Assembly: GCF_015472005.1 (NCBI RefSeq)
Contig: NZ_BMAQ01000003.1
Location: 124,001-188,000 of the forward strand
Source of the DNA: Insulibacter thermoxylanivorax
Lineage (GTDB): Bacteria > Bacillota > Bacilli > Paenibacillales > DA-C8
Length of the DNA: 64,000 nt
Reading direction: 5' to 3'
The position numbers and the translations under genes are program-made. Under the pieces are notes generated by a model, which made no database searches, had not been told where the DNA came from, and saw nothing but the letters and a program-made list of their open reading frames with translations. This document shows, piece by piece, positions 37,479 through 46,229 of this stretch (position 1 is its first letter; each line of letters opens with the position of its first letter).

Positions 37479-39397
37479 GTTGCTTTCACCTCTTCCTCTT
37501 GAAATATTCTGAAAAACTCTGGTCCTTCTTTGCTAACAGTCCCCAATCCAGGTTCACGATATATGGTTAGAAACTGCACTCCATCACGCGTATAGAAATG
37601 TTCTGTGAACCCCTCTCTTTCTCCTGAAGTTATAAAGATGATTAATTGATTAAAGAGTTCTGGAATAATCCTTGATACTTCTCTCCGCACACTTAAATCT
37701 AACGCACCAGCTGGTGAATCGACAACAAACGGCAAATCGTGGGACGATGCATGAAATAACGATCCTAAATATGAATAAGCTATAGCCAGCGATTGACCTT
37801 CACTAGATCCGGACTTTCCCCGAAGCACCAAATGTTTATCAATGTCCTCTACATATAAGGTTTCGGATTTAATAATTTGTTGTAATTTTATATTCGTTTC
37901 TTCTTTGATCATTTGCTTTAAACCCTGCAACGCACGTTGTTCAATCTTATGTATATGACTCTTTAGGCGTTCCGCTGACTTGGCCAAATTTACTGTGTGG
38001 GTAGCTTCCAAATATTTTTGCGTCAATTCCTCAATTTTACTTTCAACTAAGTGCAAATTCCGCGATTCCTTTATATTGATTAATCGATCTTTGTCTTCTG
38101 TAGTGATCTCTTCTAATCGCTTGTTAATGTCATCCAATTTCTTGTTCAGATTTTCAAGTTCTTGGAGTAAACGCTGATCTTCGGAATCTGCAAGTTCCTT
38201 TCGCTTTTTGTCAATTCGTCCCCACTCGCTTTTTAAATCATATCTTATTTCAATTTTTTCCTGGAGAAGATTAGAACGTTGTAAAGCAGTATCATTATAG
38301 TCGCGATTTTTGACCGATTGTTTAATGGAATTAATAACGCCAATTTGATCCTCGGCTAAGTATTCTGTAGATTTTGTTAGTATGATCTGTCGAATCTCAC
38401 GGGTGATTTCCCGGTTGCAAATGCAATACTCTTGCTCTGCAAGTTCTTCGAAAAACTGCCTTGACATGGTCCTCGGCAATTTTAGTTCTTGCATTTTATT
38501 TGACAAACCCGTTAATCGCTGTGCTATTTGAGGATTAATAAAGTTCGGATTACGCAGTTCATCTAATAATCTAGTTGTTAAGTCTTTAATAGCAATTTCA
38601 TTATTTCTTAGTTTTTCTTCGTATTCTGCTAGCTCTTTTCTTATTGACTCATCCTTATTTAGTGATACTTCTAATTTGGTATGAATTTCGTCTATTCGTG
38701 ATTGAATGATTCGCTTTTCATTTTCCAGTTTTTCGACCTCTTGCAGAAGCTGTTCTTTTATCATTGTCTGGGCTTGTAATTGATTTCTTATCTGATTTAA
38801 ACCCTTTGTTGTCTTGGCTTGGCTTTTCTCACTTTTCTTTTGCTCCTCAGTCACAATTCGATCAATCGATGTTTGCAAATCAGATAATCGATTTAGATGA
38901 TATAAAAACTTGATCGCTTGCTCCGCCTCATCCTTTCCACTGTTTAAAATATCTTTCGCGAGTTCCCCATCAAACACAAATCTTTTTACGAAGTCTTGCG
39001 TAAAGACTTCTTTGACATAGTAAGGTAAATTGTGTCCTTTGTTCAACCCGCCACGGTCCCCAGCACGAGAAGTTGAGTAACTTGCTTGGCCATTCACATA
39101 GTCTAGATGAATGGAGACACGAAAGGCTTTATTGTCTATAAGTAGATTCATAGAAAAATGTCCTTCACGTACTTCATCTGTCGGTTGAAACTGACGAACT
39201 TCATTCGAGCTCCATAACTCTGCTGACCCATCAAAAATCGCACGCATTAACGTGATGGTTGTAGTCTTTCCCGTTCCATTAGGCATCATTATCAGACTGG
39301 TCCGATAAGGTTCGTTGGGTTGCATCTCCACATTTATATCAAGGTTATTTACTCCTCTGATCCCACTGTAAGACCAACCTAAAATGTTAACTTTCAT
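37475..39397 (-). CDS. Module A: DndD-like SMC ATPase with CxC hook
   Basis: 640 residues. Walker A MPNGTGKTTT (38-47), RFVFDGELAKDIL at 139-151 (the FDGE motif shared with DndD), a long coiled coil interrupted by EYCICNRE with C325 and C327 (a hook-like CxC), signature SSEGQSLAIAY (531-541) and Walker B LPFVVD ending at Asp 560. It lacks the SAGEK form of the signature and reads SSEGQ instead. It is probably a DNA-bound ATPase that may dimerise through metal at the CxC. The start overlaps the stop of the 68-residue gene (ATGA). It is the most divergent of the three DndD-type proteins here. Confidence 0.8.
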   Translation of the reverse strand: MKVNILGWSYSGIRGVNNLDINVEMQPNEPYRTSLIMMPNGTGKTTTITLMRAIFDGSAELWSSNEVRQFQPTDEVREGHFSMNLLIDNKAFRVSIHLDYVNGQASYSTSRAGDRGGLNKGHNLPYYVKEVFTQDFVKRFVFDGELAKDILNSGKDEAEQAIKFLYHLNRLSDLQTSIDRIVTEEQKKSEKSQAKTTKGLNQIRNQLQAQTMIKEQLLQEVEKLENEKRIIQSRIDEIHTKLEVSLNKDESIRKELAEYEEKLRNNEIAIKDLTTRLLDELRNPNFINPQIAQRLTGLSNKMQELKLPRTMSRQFFEELAEQEYCICNREITREIRQIILTKSTEYLAEDQIGVINSIKQSVKNRDYNDTALQRSNLLQEKIEIRYDLKSEWGRIDKKRKELADSEDQRLLQELENLNKKLDDINKRLEEITTEDKDRLINIKESRNLHLVESKIEELTQKYLEATHTVNLAKSAERLKSHIHKIEQRALQGLKQMIKEETNIKLQQIIKSETLYVEDIDKHLVLRGKSGSSEGQSLAIAYSYLGSLFHASSHDLPFVVDSPAGALDLSVRREVSRIIPELFNQLIIFITSGEREGFTEHFYTRDGVQFLTIYREPGLGTVSKEGPEFFRIFQEEEVKAT

Positions 39398-39600
39398 GTA
39401 ATTACCCCCTCTCTGCTATATTCTTCATCCATTAATATCATCAACAAATCATATAAATCTTCATCTCGAACTGGACGTTCATGTGCTTTTGTTAAAGAAT
39501 CTGTAATGATTCGCTCAAATCTTCTTCGAAACAAATCGCTCTCATCGATGTCGTTTACAACATCTTTAATAGCTTGCATAATAATCTCGTTAGCTGTCAT
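39394..39600 (-). CDS. Module A: 68-residue acidic helical protein
   Basis: 68 residues, start ATG at 39600 eight bases after AGGAGGGAAG. It is wholly helical by inspection (TANEIIMQAIKDVVNDIDES, later DLYDLLMILMDEEYSREG) and acidic at the end. No family recognised. It is locked between the helicase gene (3-base gap) and the ATPase gene (ATGA overlap), so it is probably a stoichiometric subunit or adaptor. Module B also has a small gene immediately before its ATPase. Confidence 0.7.
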   Translation of the reverse strand: MTANEIIMQAIKDVVNDIDESDLFRRRFERIITDSLTKAHERPVRDEDLYDLLMILMDEEYSREGVIT

Positions 39601-39603
39601 CGG

Positions 39604-42600
39604 TCAAACTTCCCTCCTAATTTGCGATAGTTTAGTGAGCCAATTTTTACGTTGTTGGTCTGCCTTTATCACTTCTCTTTCCTCTTCTGTGGAATCTCCT
39701 TCTTGTTTTTCTACTAAATCAATGACCGTAGCTCGTTTATTGGGATTATTCGGGTCGATTCGCAGACAACGTCCGATTCGTTGAATCGTTTGAGTAAGGG
39801 AACGATCAGCCGTCATTAGGATTACTTTTTCAATCGACCGAATATCGATCCCCTCAGATATCCTTTTTGCAGCGATCAAACAATCCAACTCACCTCGGCT
39901 AAACCTTTGTAAGTCTTCCGAATGATCATCACCAAAATAAGTATGATAGTTCGGATTAATGTTTAGAATGATATTTTGAATCCATTCTCCAAATTCCTTT
40001 GTTTCTACGTAAATGATACATCTCTTGAGAAGGTGAGGATTCTTATGAATAAAATCCTCGAAAATCGGTAATTTGCCTTTTGATGTTTTGCGAATTTGGG
40101 CTAATCTAGTATATAACTCTGTTTTGTTTTTTTCTTGCAAATCTTTTGATTCAGCATGAAAAGCAGCTATTACACTTCTGATTGCCTTTCGATCTTCTGG
40201 CGTCAATTCATATTCAAGAGGAACATAATCGAATTCGCATAATATTCCTTCACGTATTGCAGCTTCTAACGGATATCGGTAGATCACCGGACCGATCTCT
40301 TCTTGAATAAATTGATTACCCACTTCATCATATTCTCGTTCAGGTGTTGCGCTTAAGCCAAGGCGATATTTAAATTTTCTAAGTTCTCCACTCAAATTAA
40401 GCACCTTGGATTCCGCTCCAATTCCATGCACTTCATCACAAACCAGAATAGAGCGTTCAAAAATATTGCGTCTAAAATTTTTGATCACCTTGATCAGTTC
40501 TTGATGCGAAATAATGAGCGCTGATTTTTTTGATAATAACTGGAATGTGGAAGCCTGTTTATACTGTCCATATTGTCGTAAGAATCTTAGTTCATCAAGT
40601 ACAAGCAGTTCCTCATACCATTGATCGAGCAAATCATTCCCGGAGACGGTCACAACAACTGAATCGATTTGTTTTGTGTCAAGTAACCGTTTAATGATCT
40701 CAATGGAAGTTCGTGTCTTGCCTGTACCTGTAGCCATTTCAATGATGCCGGATCCAGACGCAAGAAATGTGTCAACTGCTTCTTCTTGATGCCGCCATAG
40801 TTTTGATTGAGACTTCCTGTTTTGTTCTTCTTCAAAATCAACAGTCTGAACAATAGGCTGCTCATCCTCATCTTCTGTACTTCTATATTGATAAGATTCT
40901 TCCATGATTATAGGATCAACTTTAAGTTCATTTGCTTCGTTATCTTGCTGTTTAATCCAATTTTGGTAGCAGACAATCTTGTTAGAAGTATCCTCATTTA
41001 TAAGAAGGAACAACTTTTTTTCAGCTCTTGTCAATGCTACATAAAGTACACGTGCTTCCTCTGCTAAATATTCTTTCAAATACAATTCCTTAGCTTGATC
41101 ATAATGGGATGAACTAATTTTAGTTTTGTACCAAACTCTTGGCTTAATTTGAAACTCTAAGCCAGAACCGGCGCTATATAGAATGGATGGGATCAGTCCA
41201 GGAGACACTAAATTTCTATCATTTTCTGGAAGTATGACATATGGATATTCAAGCCCTTTCGCTTTGTGAATTGTGATCAATTGTACTGCATCTAGTACAT
41301 CGTCACTAATCTCAGCTTGAGTTTCATCGTGATTCGTCGCCATTTGCACAGATAGCCAGTTCACATAATCAACTAATTGAATCGATTCATCCTTCCAGTA
41401 CTGCCGAGTGATCTCTTTCAAGCGATCCAGATTCGCAATGGATTGACGATCATCTTTTATTAGATAATAATCACGTACATGGGCTAGACGCATCACCGCT
41501 TCTATTACTTGTGTGACGGTATACTTTGCTGCATGAGGGATAATTTCATATTCAAGCCTAGAAAGATATTCTTCACTACCAGTGATCCAATCCACAGATA
41601 GTGCTTCTTCTCTTTTGATCGGATCCTTTGGTGTGACCATCCAATTGAGGATGCGATATAGTTCTTTAATCTCACGTCGTGCAAATAATTTCCCAGCCCC
41701 GGTTTTTTGTACAGGAATTCCTGCTGTACGCAAAGCATGTTCATACTCGTCCATATTGCGGTTTGTACGAAATAATACAGCAAACTGCCCATAATGAGCA
41801 CCTTGTTCTATCTCTTCAAGGATCGTTTTAACAACAGTATCAACAGGATTATTCTTGAATTTGATGTATTTAATCACATTTTCATTGTCATCCTGTGATG
41901 TGTCGAATTCTTGCAAATCCTCCACTTCAAAATCTGGTTTCTTCTCGTCATTAGCGATACATCTAAAGGTCTCATTCACAAAATCAACGATCGGCTTCAC
42001 TGATCGAAAGTTCGTACGCAAGCTAAGTACAATACCTTGCTGACGAATCCAATCCTCCATGGACTTATAAGATGTAACATCAGCTCCTCGGAATTGGTAA
42101 ATAGATTGTTTAACATCACCAACGACGAAAAGATGTGCGGGGCGATTTCCTGTATCACATATGTACCGTAAGATCTCCGCTTGATATACAGAAGTGTCTT
42201 GAAACTCATCAACAAAGACGTGGCGGAATCTCCCCTGCAGTCTTTCAACAACTGCCGGATTATTTCGCAATACATCTACCGCATATGCAAGTAAATCATC
42301 AGTGTTAAGTGTATTTAGTTTCCGGATCGTTTCCTCTTGTTTCAACGCGTTAAGAAGATCGATGAAAAATCCCTTAATAGTTGCTATGTTCCCCACGTCT
42401 TGCAATAACATGGTTTTCTTCGTTTCACTCAGGACATCTTCTAAAGGAAGCCCTTTATTTCGAATAAGCAGATAAGCACTCATTAAATATTTCTTGAGAT
42501 CGTGCGGAGGCAAAGTTTCTAATAGGACTTCTTTTTGGTTCACATCACTATTAATCCAATTAGAAACCACCTGCTCCACAGCTTCCCTTAATGCACGTTC

Positions 42601-42999
42601 ACTGACCGCGTAAGACGGAGCATAGGAGTTTGAGCTTTCCGTTTGAAAAGGTCCCGCATAATTTAATATTAAACGGCAAAATTGATGGATAGTCGAAATT
42701 TGTGCCAAGTTAAGTGCATCCAATTCGTTCCTATATCTATCTTTTTCTTTTTGTGATTGAGCAGTCATATATTTGTTAAAAAGATGATTTTTAATTCGAT
42801 CCTTGACGTTTTCGGTTGCCTTGTTTGTAAATGTGATCACAGCAAAATCCCGTACAGTCAGCTCTTCATCTTGTTCTAATAGATATAATATACGTCTTGT
42901 TAATACTTCAGTCTTACCAGTACCTGCTCCGGCCTTTACCAGAATTTTTGATGCGTTTGATGTTATCGCTGCAATCTGTTCCGATGTGAGTGTGACCAT
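39604..42999 (-). CDS. Module A: SF1 (UvrD/AddA-like) - SF2 (DEAD-like) helicase fusion
   Basis: About 1131 residues from the ATG at 42999, directly after AGGAGGGATACT; a longer frame would run into the previous gene. Residues 1-700 are a UvrD/AddA-type SF1 helicase: Walker A AGAGTGKT (23-30), ITFTNKATENVKDRI, Walker B VDEFQDT (263-269), GDVKQSIYQFRGAD, TIHKAKGLEYPYVILPE and LYVALTRAEKKLFL. No AddA-type C-terminal nuclease follows. Instead, from about residue 735 there is a complete SF2 helicase: WRHQEEAVDTFLASG, MATGTGKT (about 755-762), CDEVHGIG (near 853), LGLSATPERE and QRIGRCLRID. The SF2 half recalls, from memory, a phosphorothioation-linked restriction helicase family. Two motors in one chain is unusual. 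Confidence 0.88.
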   Translation of the reverse strand: MVTLTSEQIAAITSNASKILVKAGAGTGKTEVLTRRILYLLEQDEELTVRDFAVITFTNKATENVKDRIKNHLFNKYMTAQSQKEKDRYRNELDALNLAQISTIHQFCRLILNYAGPFQTESSNSYAPSYAVSERALREAVEQVVSNWINSDVNQKEVLLETLPPHDLKKYLMSAYLLIRNKGLPLEDVLSETKKTMLLQDVGNIATIKGFFIDLLNALKQEETIRKLNTLNTDDLLAYAVDVLRNNPAVVERLQGRFRHVFVDEFQDTSVYQAEILRYICDTGNRPAHLFVVGDVKQSIYQFRGADVTSYKSMEDWIRQQGIVLSLRTNFRSVKPIVDFVNETFRCIANDEKKPDFEVEDLQEFDTSQDDNENVIKYIKFKNNPVDTVVKTILEEIEQGAHYGQFAVLFRTNRNMDEYEHALRTAGIPVQKTGAGKLFARREIKELYRILNWMVTPKDPIKREEALSVDWITGSEEYLSRLEYEIIPHAAKYTVTQVIEAVMRLAHVRDYYLIKDDRQSIANLDRLKEITRQYWKDESIQLVDYVNWLSVQMATNHDETQAEISDDVLDAVQLITIHKAKGLEYPYVILPENDRNLVSPGLIPSILYSAGSGLEFQIKPRVWYKTKISSSHYDQAKELYLKEYLAEEARVLYVALTRAEKKLFLLINEDTSNKIVCYQNWIKQQDNEANELKVDPIIMEESYQYRSTEDEDEQPIVQTVDFEEEQNRKSQSKLWRHQEEAVDTFLASGSGIIEMATGTGKTRTSIEIIKRLLDTKQIDSVVVTVSGNDLLDQWYEELLVLDELRFLRQYGQYKQASTFQLLSKKSALIISHQELIKVIKNFRRNIFERSILVCDEVHGIGAESKVLNLSGELRKFKYRLGLSATPEREYDEVGNQFIQEEIGPVIYRYPLEAAIREGILCEFDYVPLEYELTPEDRKAIRSVIAAFHAESKDLQEKNKTELYTRLAQIRKTSKGKLPIFEDFIHKNPHLLKRCIIYVETKEFGEWIQNIILNINPNYHTYFGDDHSEDLQRFSRGELDCLIAAKRISEGIDIRSIEKVILMTADRSLTQTIQRIGRCLRIDPNNPNKRATVIDLVEKQEGDSTEEEREVIKADQQRKNWLTKLSQIRREV

Positions 43000-43016
43000 A
43001 GTATCCCTCCTGAGTA

Positions 43017-45929
43017 TCAAGGATCCTGTGTTGAAACCTGCTGACAATCACGTTCAAATGGGCAATACCTGCAATGTTCTCCCGTTCTTTTCGAATATTC
43101 ATTGGCTGTAATTTTTCTTACTAACTCTTCAAGTTCTATAATAACTGATTCCCATTCCTGTTCTTTACCAAACTTGCTCTTGATATTGTAGAACCATTTG
43201 GTAAAAGGGTCATCCCCATCACGATCATCATATGAGCTAATGTTTAGAAAATGGGGATAATGTGAAATGGAGAATGTTTTTTGTTTTTTACTAAACTGTG
43301 TCTCTAATTCACGAGAACCGACAATAGTATACGTCGTTCTCCCTTGTACAAGCTGAACTGTGACCGGCTCTGGATTCCAAGCGAAGGATACCTCAGCAGA
43401 TGCTCTGCCGCTAGATTTTAAACGATTAACTTCATGACCGTCGAAGATTAGATTGATGATATTGGTTGCCACAATTCTTGTGTAATATATAGCATTTTTC
43501 CACAATTCCTCATCTACAGGAAAACAAACTGCTAATTGTTGACGCGCGTTGTCAATATGACGATCTAATTCTTGAGTCATAATTTTATCTCTGACAGACA
43601 AACTTTCTAAATCCACCCTAAAATCTTGGCTGGATAATTGCTCAAACAAAGATTTAAGCGCATATTTTGCCAATTCATTAGCCATATATCTTTCGAATTG
43701 AAATGATGTTTCATATACATTCTTATTAGGGTATTTTTTCCCGTAATAAAATCTCCTTGGGCACAATCGATAGACGGCTAATTCATCTATGTGCAATATT
43801 GGTTCAGGTGTATATTTCATCTGAAAAGTGGCTTCAGGTATTTGATACTCGCTAGTTTCACCAATAAAATCATGATTGGTCAATAATCTATACCCTTCCA
43901 ACCCTTCTATTAGCTGCTTAGTGTTTTCACCATATATATTGAACGCGCGAGCAAGATCAAACAAATAATGAGAAGGATACTGCGGTTGTCCATCTAAAGT
44001 CCTTGAATATGAAATATGCATTTCGATGTTCGGTACATAAAAAGATATATAGAAGTAATATTTTTCTCTGGATGCTAATAAGGCCTCCCATTCTCGTAAC
44101 GAATTCACCTTAAGCTTTGTTGTCGTTGTTATGAATTTCCACTCAAGATCATCCAGCAATGGCCATTGCTGTGCAAGCAAGAGTGGATATTTTTCTTGTG
44201 TAAAGTTAATCATAAATAGATATTTGTACTGCAGGTAGGAGACGTTTTCCAAACCAGTGACGGTAACTTTGTTCTTAGCATTACTATTGTTCTGCTCAAA
44301 GCTCTCTTCTTCAGTTTCGATCAAAAGCTGTGTTAATGCACTTCGAAATTCAACTGCTTGCACCTCGATCCTTTGTTGCGCTGCCGATTGATCCACAATT
44401 AAAGCAAGACGGTCCAAGAAGTTTTTTCCAAATTCACTTTGATTAAAGCCATAACGGTCAGCAAGCACATTTAATTGTTCTGATAACTCCACCAGATGAT
44501 CATGAACACTGCCTGTTAAGCTACAAAGCGCTTCTTGCAATTGCTGTAATTCCCATATAATTGTTGACCAAGCTTCTAAATCGAAATCCGTCACCGCATT
44601 TAATGGATGATAATTGAATTCCTCATCACTTAATTTAACTATTGCATTTTGCAAGTCGGTAATTTTTGTATTCCAATCCTCCAGTGAGACGCAACGTTTA
44701 AAAAACACATCTTCAACGGCCTGAAAGGCTTCGATGCTGTCTTCGGCAAATGGAAACCATCCTGACACTAAAATTCTTTTAAACATAGAGGTGTCCAAAT
44801 ACGATGAAGCATTAAATTTCTTCTCATTCCATTTGGTTTCGTAGATAAACTGAATAAATTCACCTGCCGTTAATCCAAGTAATGGCCGTTGCGGAATCTC
44901 CACCTCTATTTGTTCCTGTTCCGTGATTTCCCGTACGAGAGGCCGCAAACGCATTGCGTCTGGAGCAACAATCACCACATTTCTGGCCAAACTTTCCTTT
45001 GTGGAGATTAAGTTTTTTGCCGTTCTAATGACATTTCTTATCTCTTCTTCAATCGTACTGTAAGTATGAATAGATAATGATCCACTGTATTTTATCGTTC
45101 GATCTGTGAATAAAGCTGATCTCAATTGATGTAAATCTGTTGAACCGGCCTCGAATCGCTTACCAATAGGCTTCCATTCATGAATTGGAACATAGTTTGA
45201 ATATACCTTCTCGATAACCTCTAGACTCGGATTAATTTCTTCCCCGAACCTATGGTAAGGTACGATATACGTGACCCATCGACCCATGGTATCCATTCGC
45301 TCCATAAGCAGTTCTTGCACCGGTCTAAAAAACAAAAACGGCCCATCGAATATCACTTCATCATACTGATTTAGTAGATCACTATTAATCAATCGTTTTA
45401 AACACTGTCCAAAACTTTCCACTTGCAGTTCTAAGAGTAAGTCTAAATAAGCTTTATATATTAAAATAACCCCTTGCCAATCGTTATAAGAGCTAATATC
45501 AGCTAGCTCTTCAACAGACAGATTTGTTGTATCAATCTGATCAAATAAATCTAATAGATGATGTGATTCAGCAATCCATTCCATACGATTAGGAAAAGTA
45601 TTTTCAATGGCTCTTTTAATCAATACGTGACTTTCTGTACGAGACAAAGGGGTTTCATTTGCCATTCGATAGACCAATTCTCTGGTCCACTGGTCAAATT
45701 CATAGATCTGTAAGTGATCAGATAAATGTTCAGGTACTTGCACATTTCGTTTTTTGGAGGCAATTTTTAATTCTACTTGAAATCGATTCAATCGCCGACG
45801 GTAGAGAAACATGGTAGGTGTCAAGTATAGAATTTTATAATCGGACTTTTCTGTAATCGATTGCAAAAGTGAATCTATAACATATTTTTCGACATCTTCC
45901 GTATATGGCGTGTAGAATAATCTTTTCAT
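43017..45929 (-). CDS. Module A: AddB-like protein with Fe-S cysteines, nuclease site not evident
   Basis: About 970 residues from the ATG at 45929 (AAAGGTG six bases before; a GTG at 45938 is in the site). The N-terminus (RLFYTPYTEDVEKYVIDSLL) and the inactive-helicase-like body resemble AddB, but there is no Walker A. The C-terminal PD-(D/E)XK-type domain keeps the 4Fe-4S pattern: one Cys in VYRLCPRRFYY and three in EHCRYCPFERDCQQ. The residues expected in between, a GxxVH helix, the catalytic Asp and a DYKTG-like Glu/Asp-x-Lys, are not visible. It is likely a structural nuclease relative that pairs with the SF1 helicase encoded 17 bases downstream. Confidence 0.75.
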   Translation of the reverse strand: MKRLFYTPYTEDVEKYVIDSLLQSITEKSDYKILYLTPTMFLYRRRLNRFQVELKIASKKRNVQVPEHLSDHLQIYEFDQWTRELVYRMANETPLSRTESHVLIKRAIENTFPNRMEWIAESHHLLDLFDQIDTTNLSVEELADISSYNDWQGVILIYKAYLDLLLELQVESFGQCLKRLINSDLLNQYDEVIFDGPFLFFRPVQELLMERMDTMGRWVTYIVPYHRFGEEINPSLEVIEKVYSNYVPIHEWKPIGKRFEAGSTDLHQLRSALFTDRTIKYSGSLSIHTYSTIEEEIRNVIRTAKNLISTKESLARNVVIVAPDAMRLRPLVREITEQEQIEVEIPQRPLLGLTAGEFIQFIYETKWNEKKFNASSYLDTSMFKRILVSGWFPFAEDSIEAFQAVEDVFFKRCVSLEDWNTKITDLQNAIVKLSDEEFNYHPLNAVTDFDLEAWSTIIWELQQLQEALCSLTGSVHDHLVELSEQLNVLADRYGFNQSEFGKNFLDRLALIVDQSAAQQRIEVQAVEFRSALTQLLIETEEESFEQNNSNAKNKVTVTGLENVSYLQYKYLFMINFTQEKYPLLLAQQWPLLDDLEWKFITTTTKLKVNSLREWEALLASREKYYFYISFYVPNIEMHISYSRTLDGQPQYPSHYLFDLARAFNIYGENTKQLIEGLEGYRLLTNHDFIGETSEYQIPEATFQMKYTPEPILHIDELAVYRLCPRRFYYGKKYPNKNVYETSFQFERYMANELAKYALKSLFEQLSSQDFRVDLESLSVRDKIMTQELDRHIDNARQQLAVCFPVDEELWKNAIYYTRIVATNIINLIFDGHEVNRLKSSGRASAEVSFAWNPEPVTVQLVQGRTTYTIVGSRELETQFSKKQKTFSISHYPHFLNISSYDDRDGDDPFTKWFYNIKSKFGKEQEWESVIIELEELVRKITANEYSKRTGEHCRYCPFERDCQQVSTQDP

Positions 45930-46034
45930 TTGCAACACCTTTAATTATTATTATGATATTATTATACTAGATTTTCAGAATTATTTAGCAGTTCAATTGA
46001 TATAGGACAATGGGAATATAAGGGGAATCCGCTT
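45930..46034. promoter_or_regulatory. Divergent promoter region between modules A and B
   Basis: About 100 very AT-rich bases separate the first gene of module A (leftward) from the first gene of module B (rightward). A TATAAT-like box on the minus strand (45966-45961) fits module A, but its -35 is not convincing. No TTACG/CGTAA palindrome like that before dndB is seen here. Confidence 0.45.
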
Positions 46035-46229
46035 GTGAAAAACCTTGGTCAAGAAGAAAGCAGAATTCTTGCTGATTTGTGCAATACTTACAACATTAAG
46101 CCTGAATACCTGCATACATTAATTCAAATCAAAAGGGAGTACAGTTATAAATCAAGCGCACGAGCCAATGAATTACGTAAAGAAATTGAAAATCATATCC
46201 AAGTTTGGGCTAAATCATACGATGGGTGA
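46035..46229 (+). CDS. Module B: 64-residue small protein
   Basis: 64 residues, GTG start at 46035 after AAGGGGA. It reads as two or three helices (SRILADLCNTYNIKPEYLHT, then LRKEIENHIQVWAKSYDG). It resembles the short DNA modification system-associated proteins annotated beside DndD-type genes, from memory and not verifiable here. Its stop overlaps the start of the DndD-like gene. It is probably an adaptor of that ATPase. Confidence 0.65.
   Translation: MKNLGQEESRILADLCNTYNIKPEYLHTLIQIKREYSYKSSARANELRKEIENHIQVWAKSYDG

Noticed and set aside
37475-39397. Module A ATPase as SbcC/Rad50
   Set aside because: It is only 640 residues, has a CxC rather than a CxxC hook in a Rad50 setting, no SbcD/Mre11 phosphodiesterase gene is adjacent, and it has the FDGE motif seen in DndD.
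39604-45929. Module A helicase and AddB-like genes as the housekeeping addAB recombination operon
   Set aside because: Gene order is AddB-like then AddA-like as in Bacillus, but the AddA-like protein lacks the C-terminal nuclease and carries an SF2 helicase instead, the AddB-like protein lacks visible nuclease residues and the genes sit in an AT-rich dnd island coupled to SMC-type genes.
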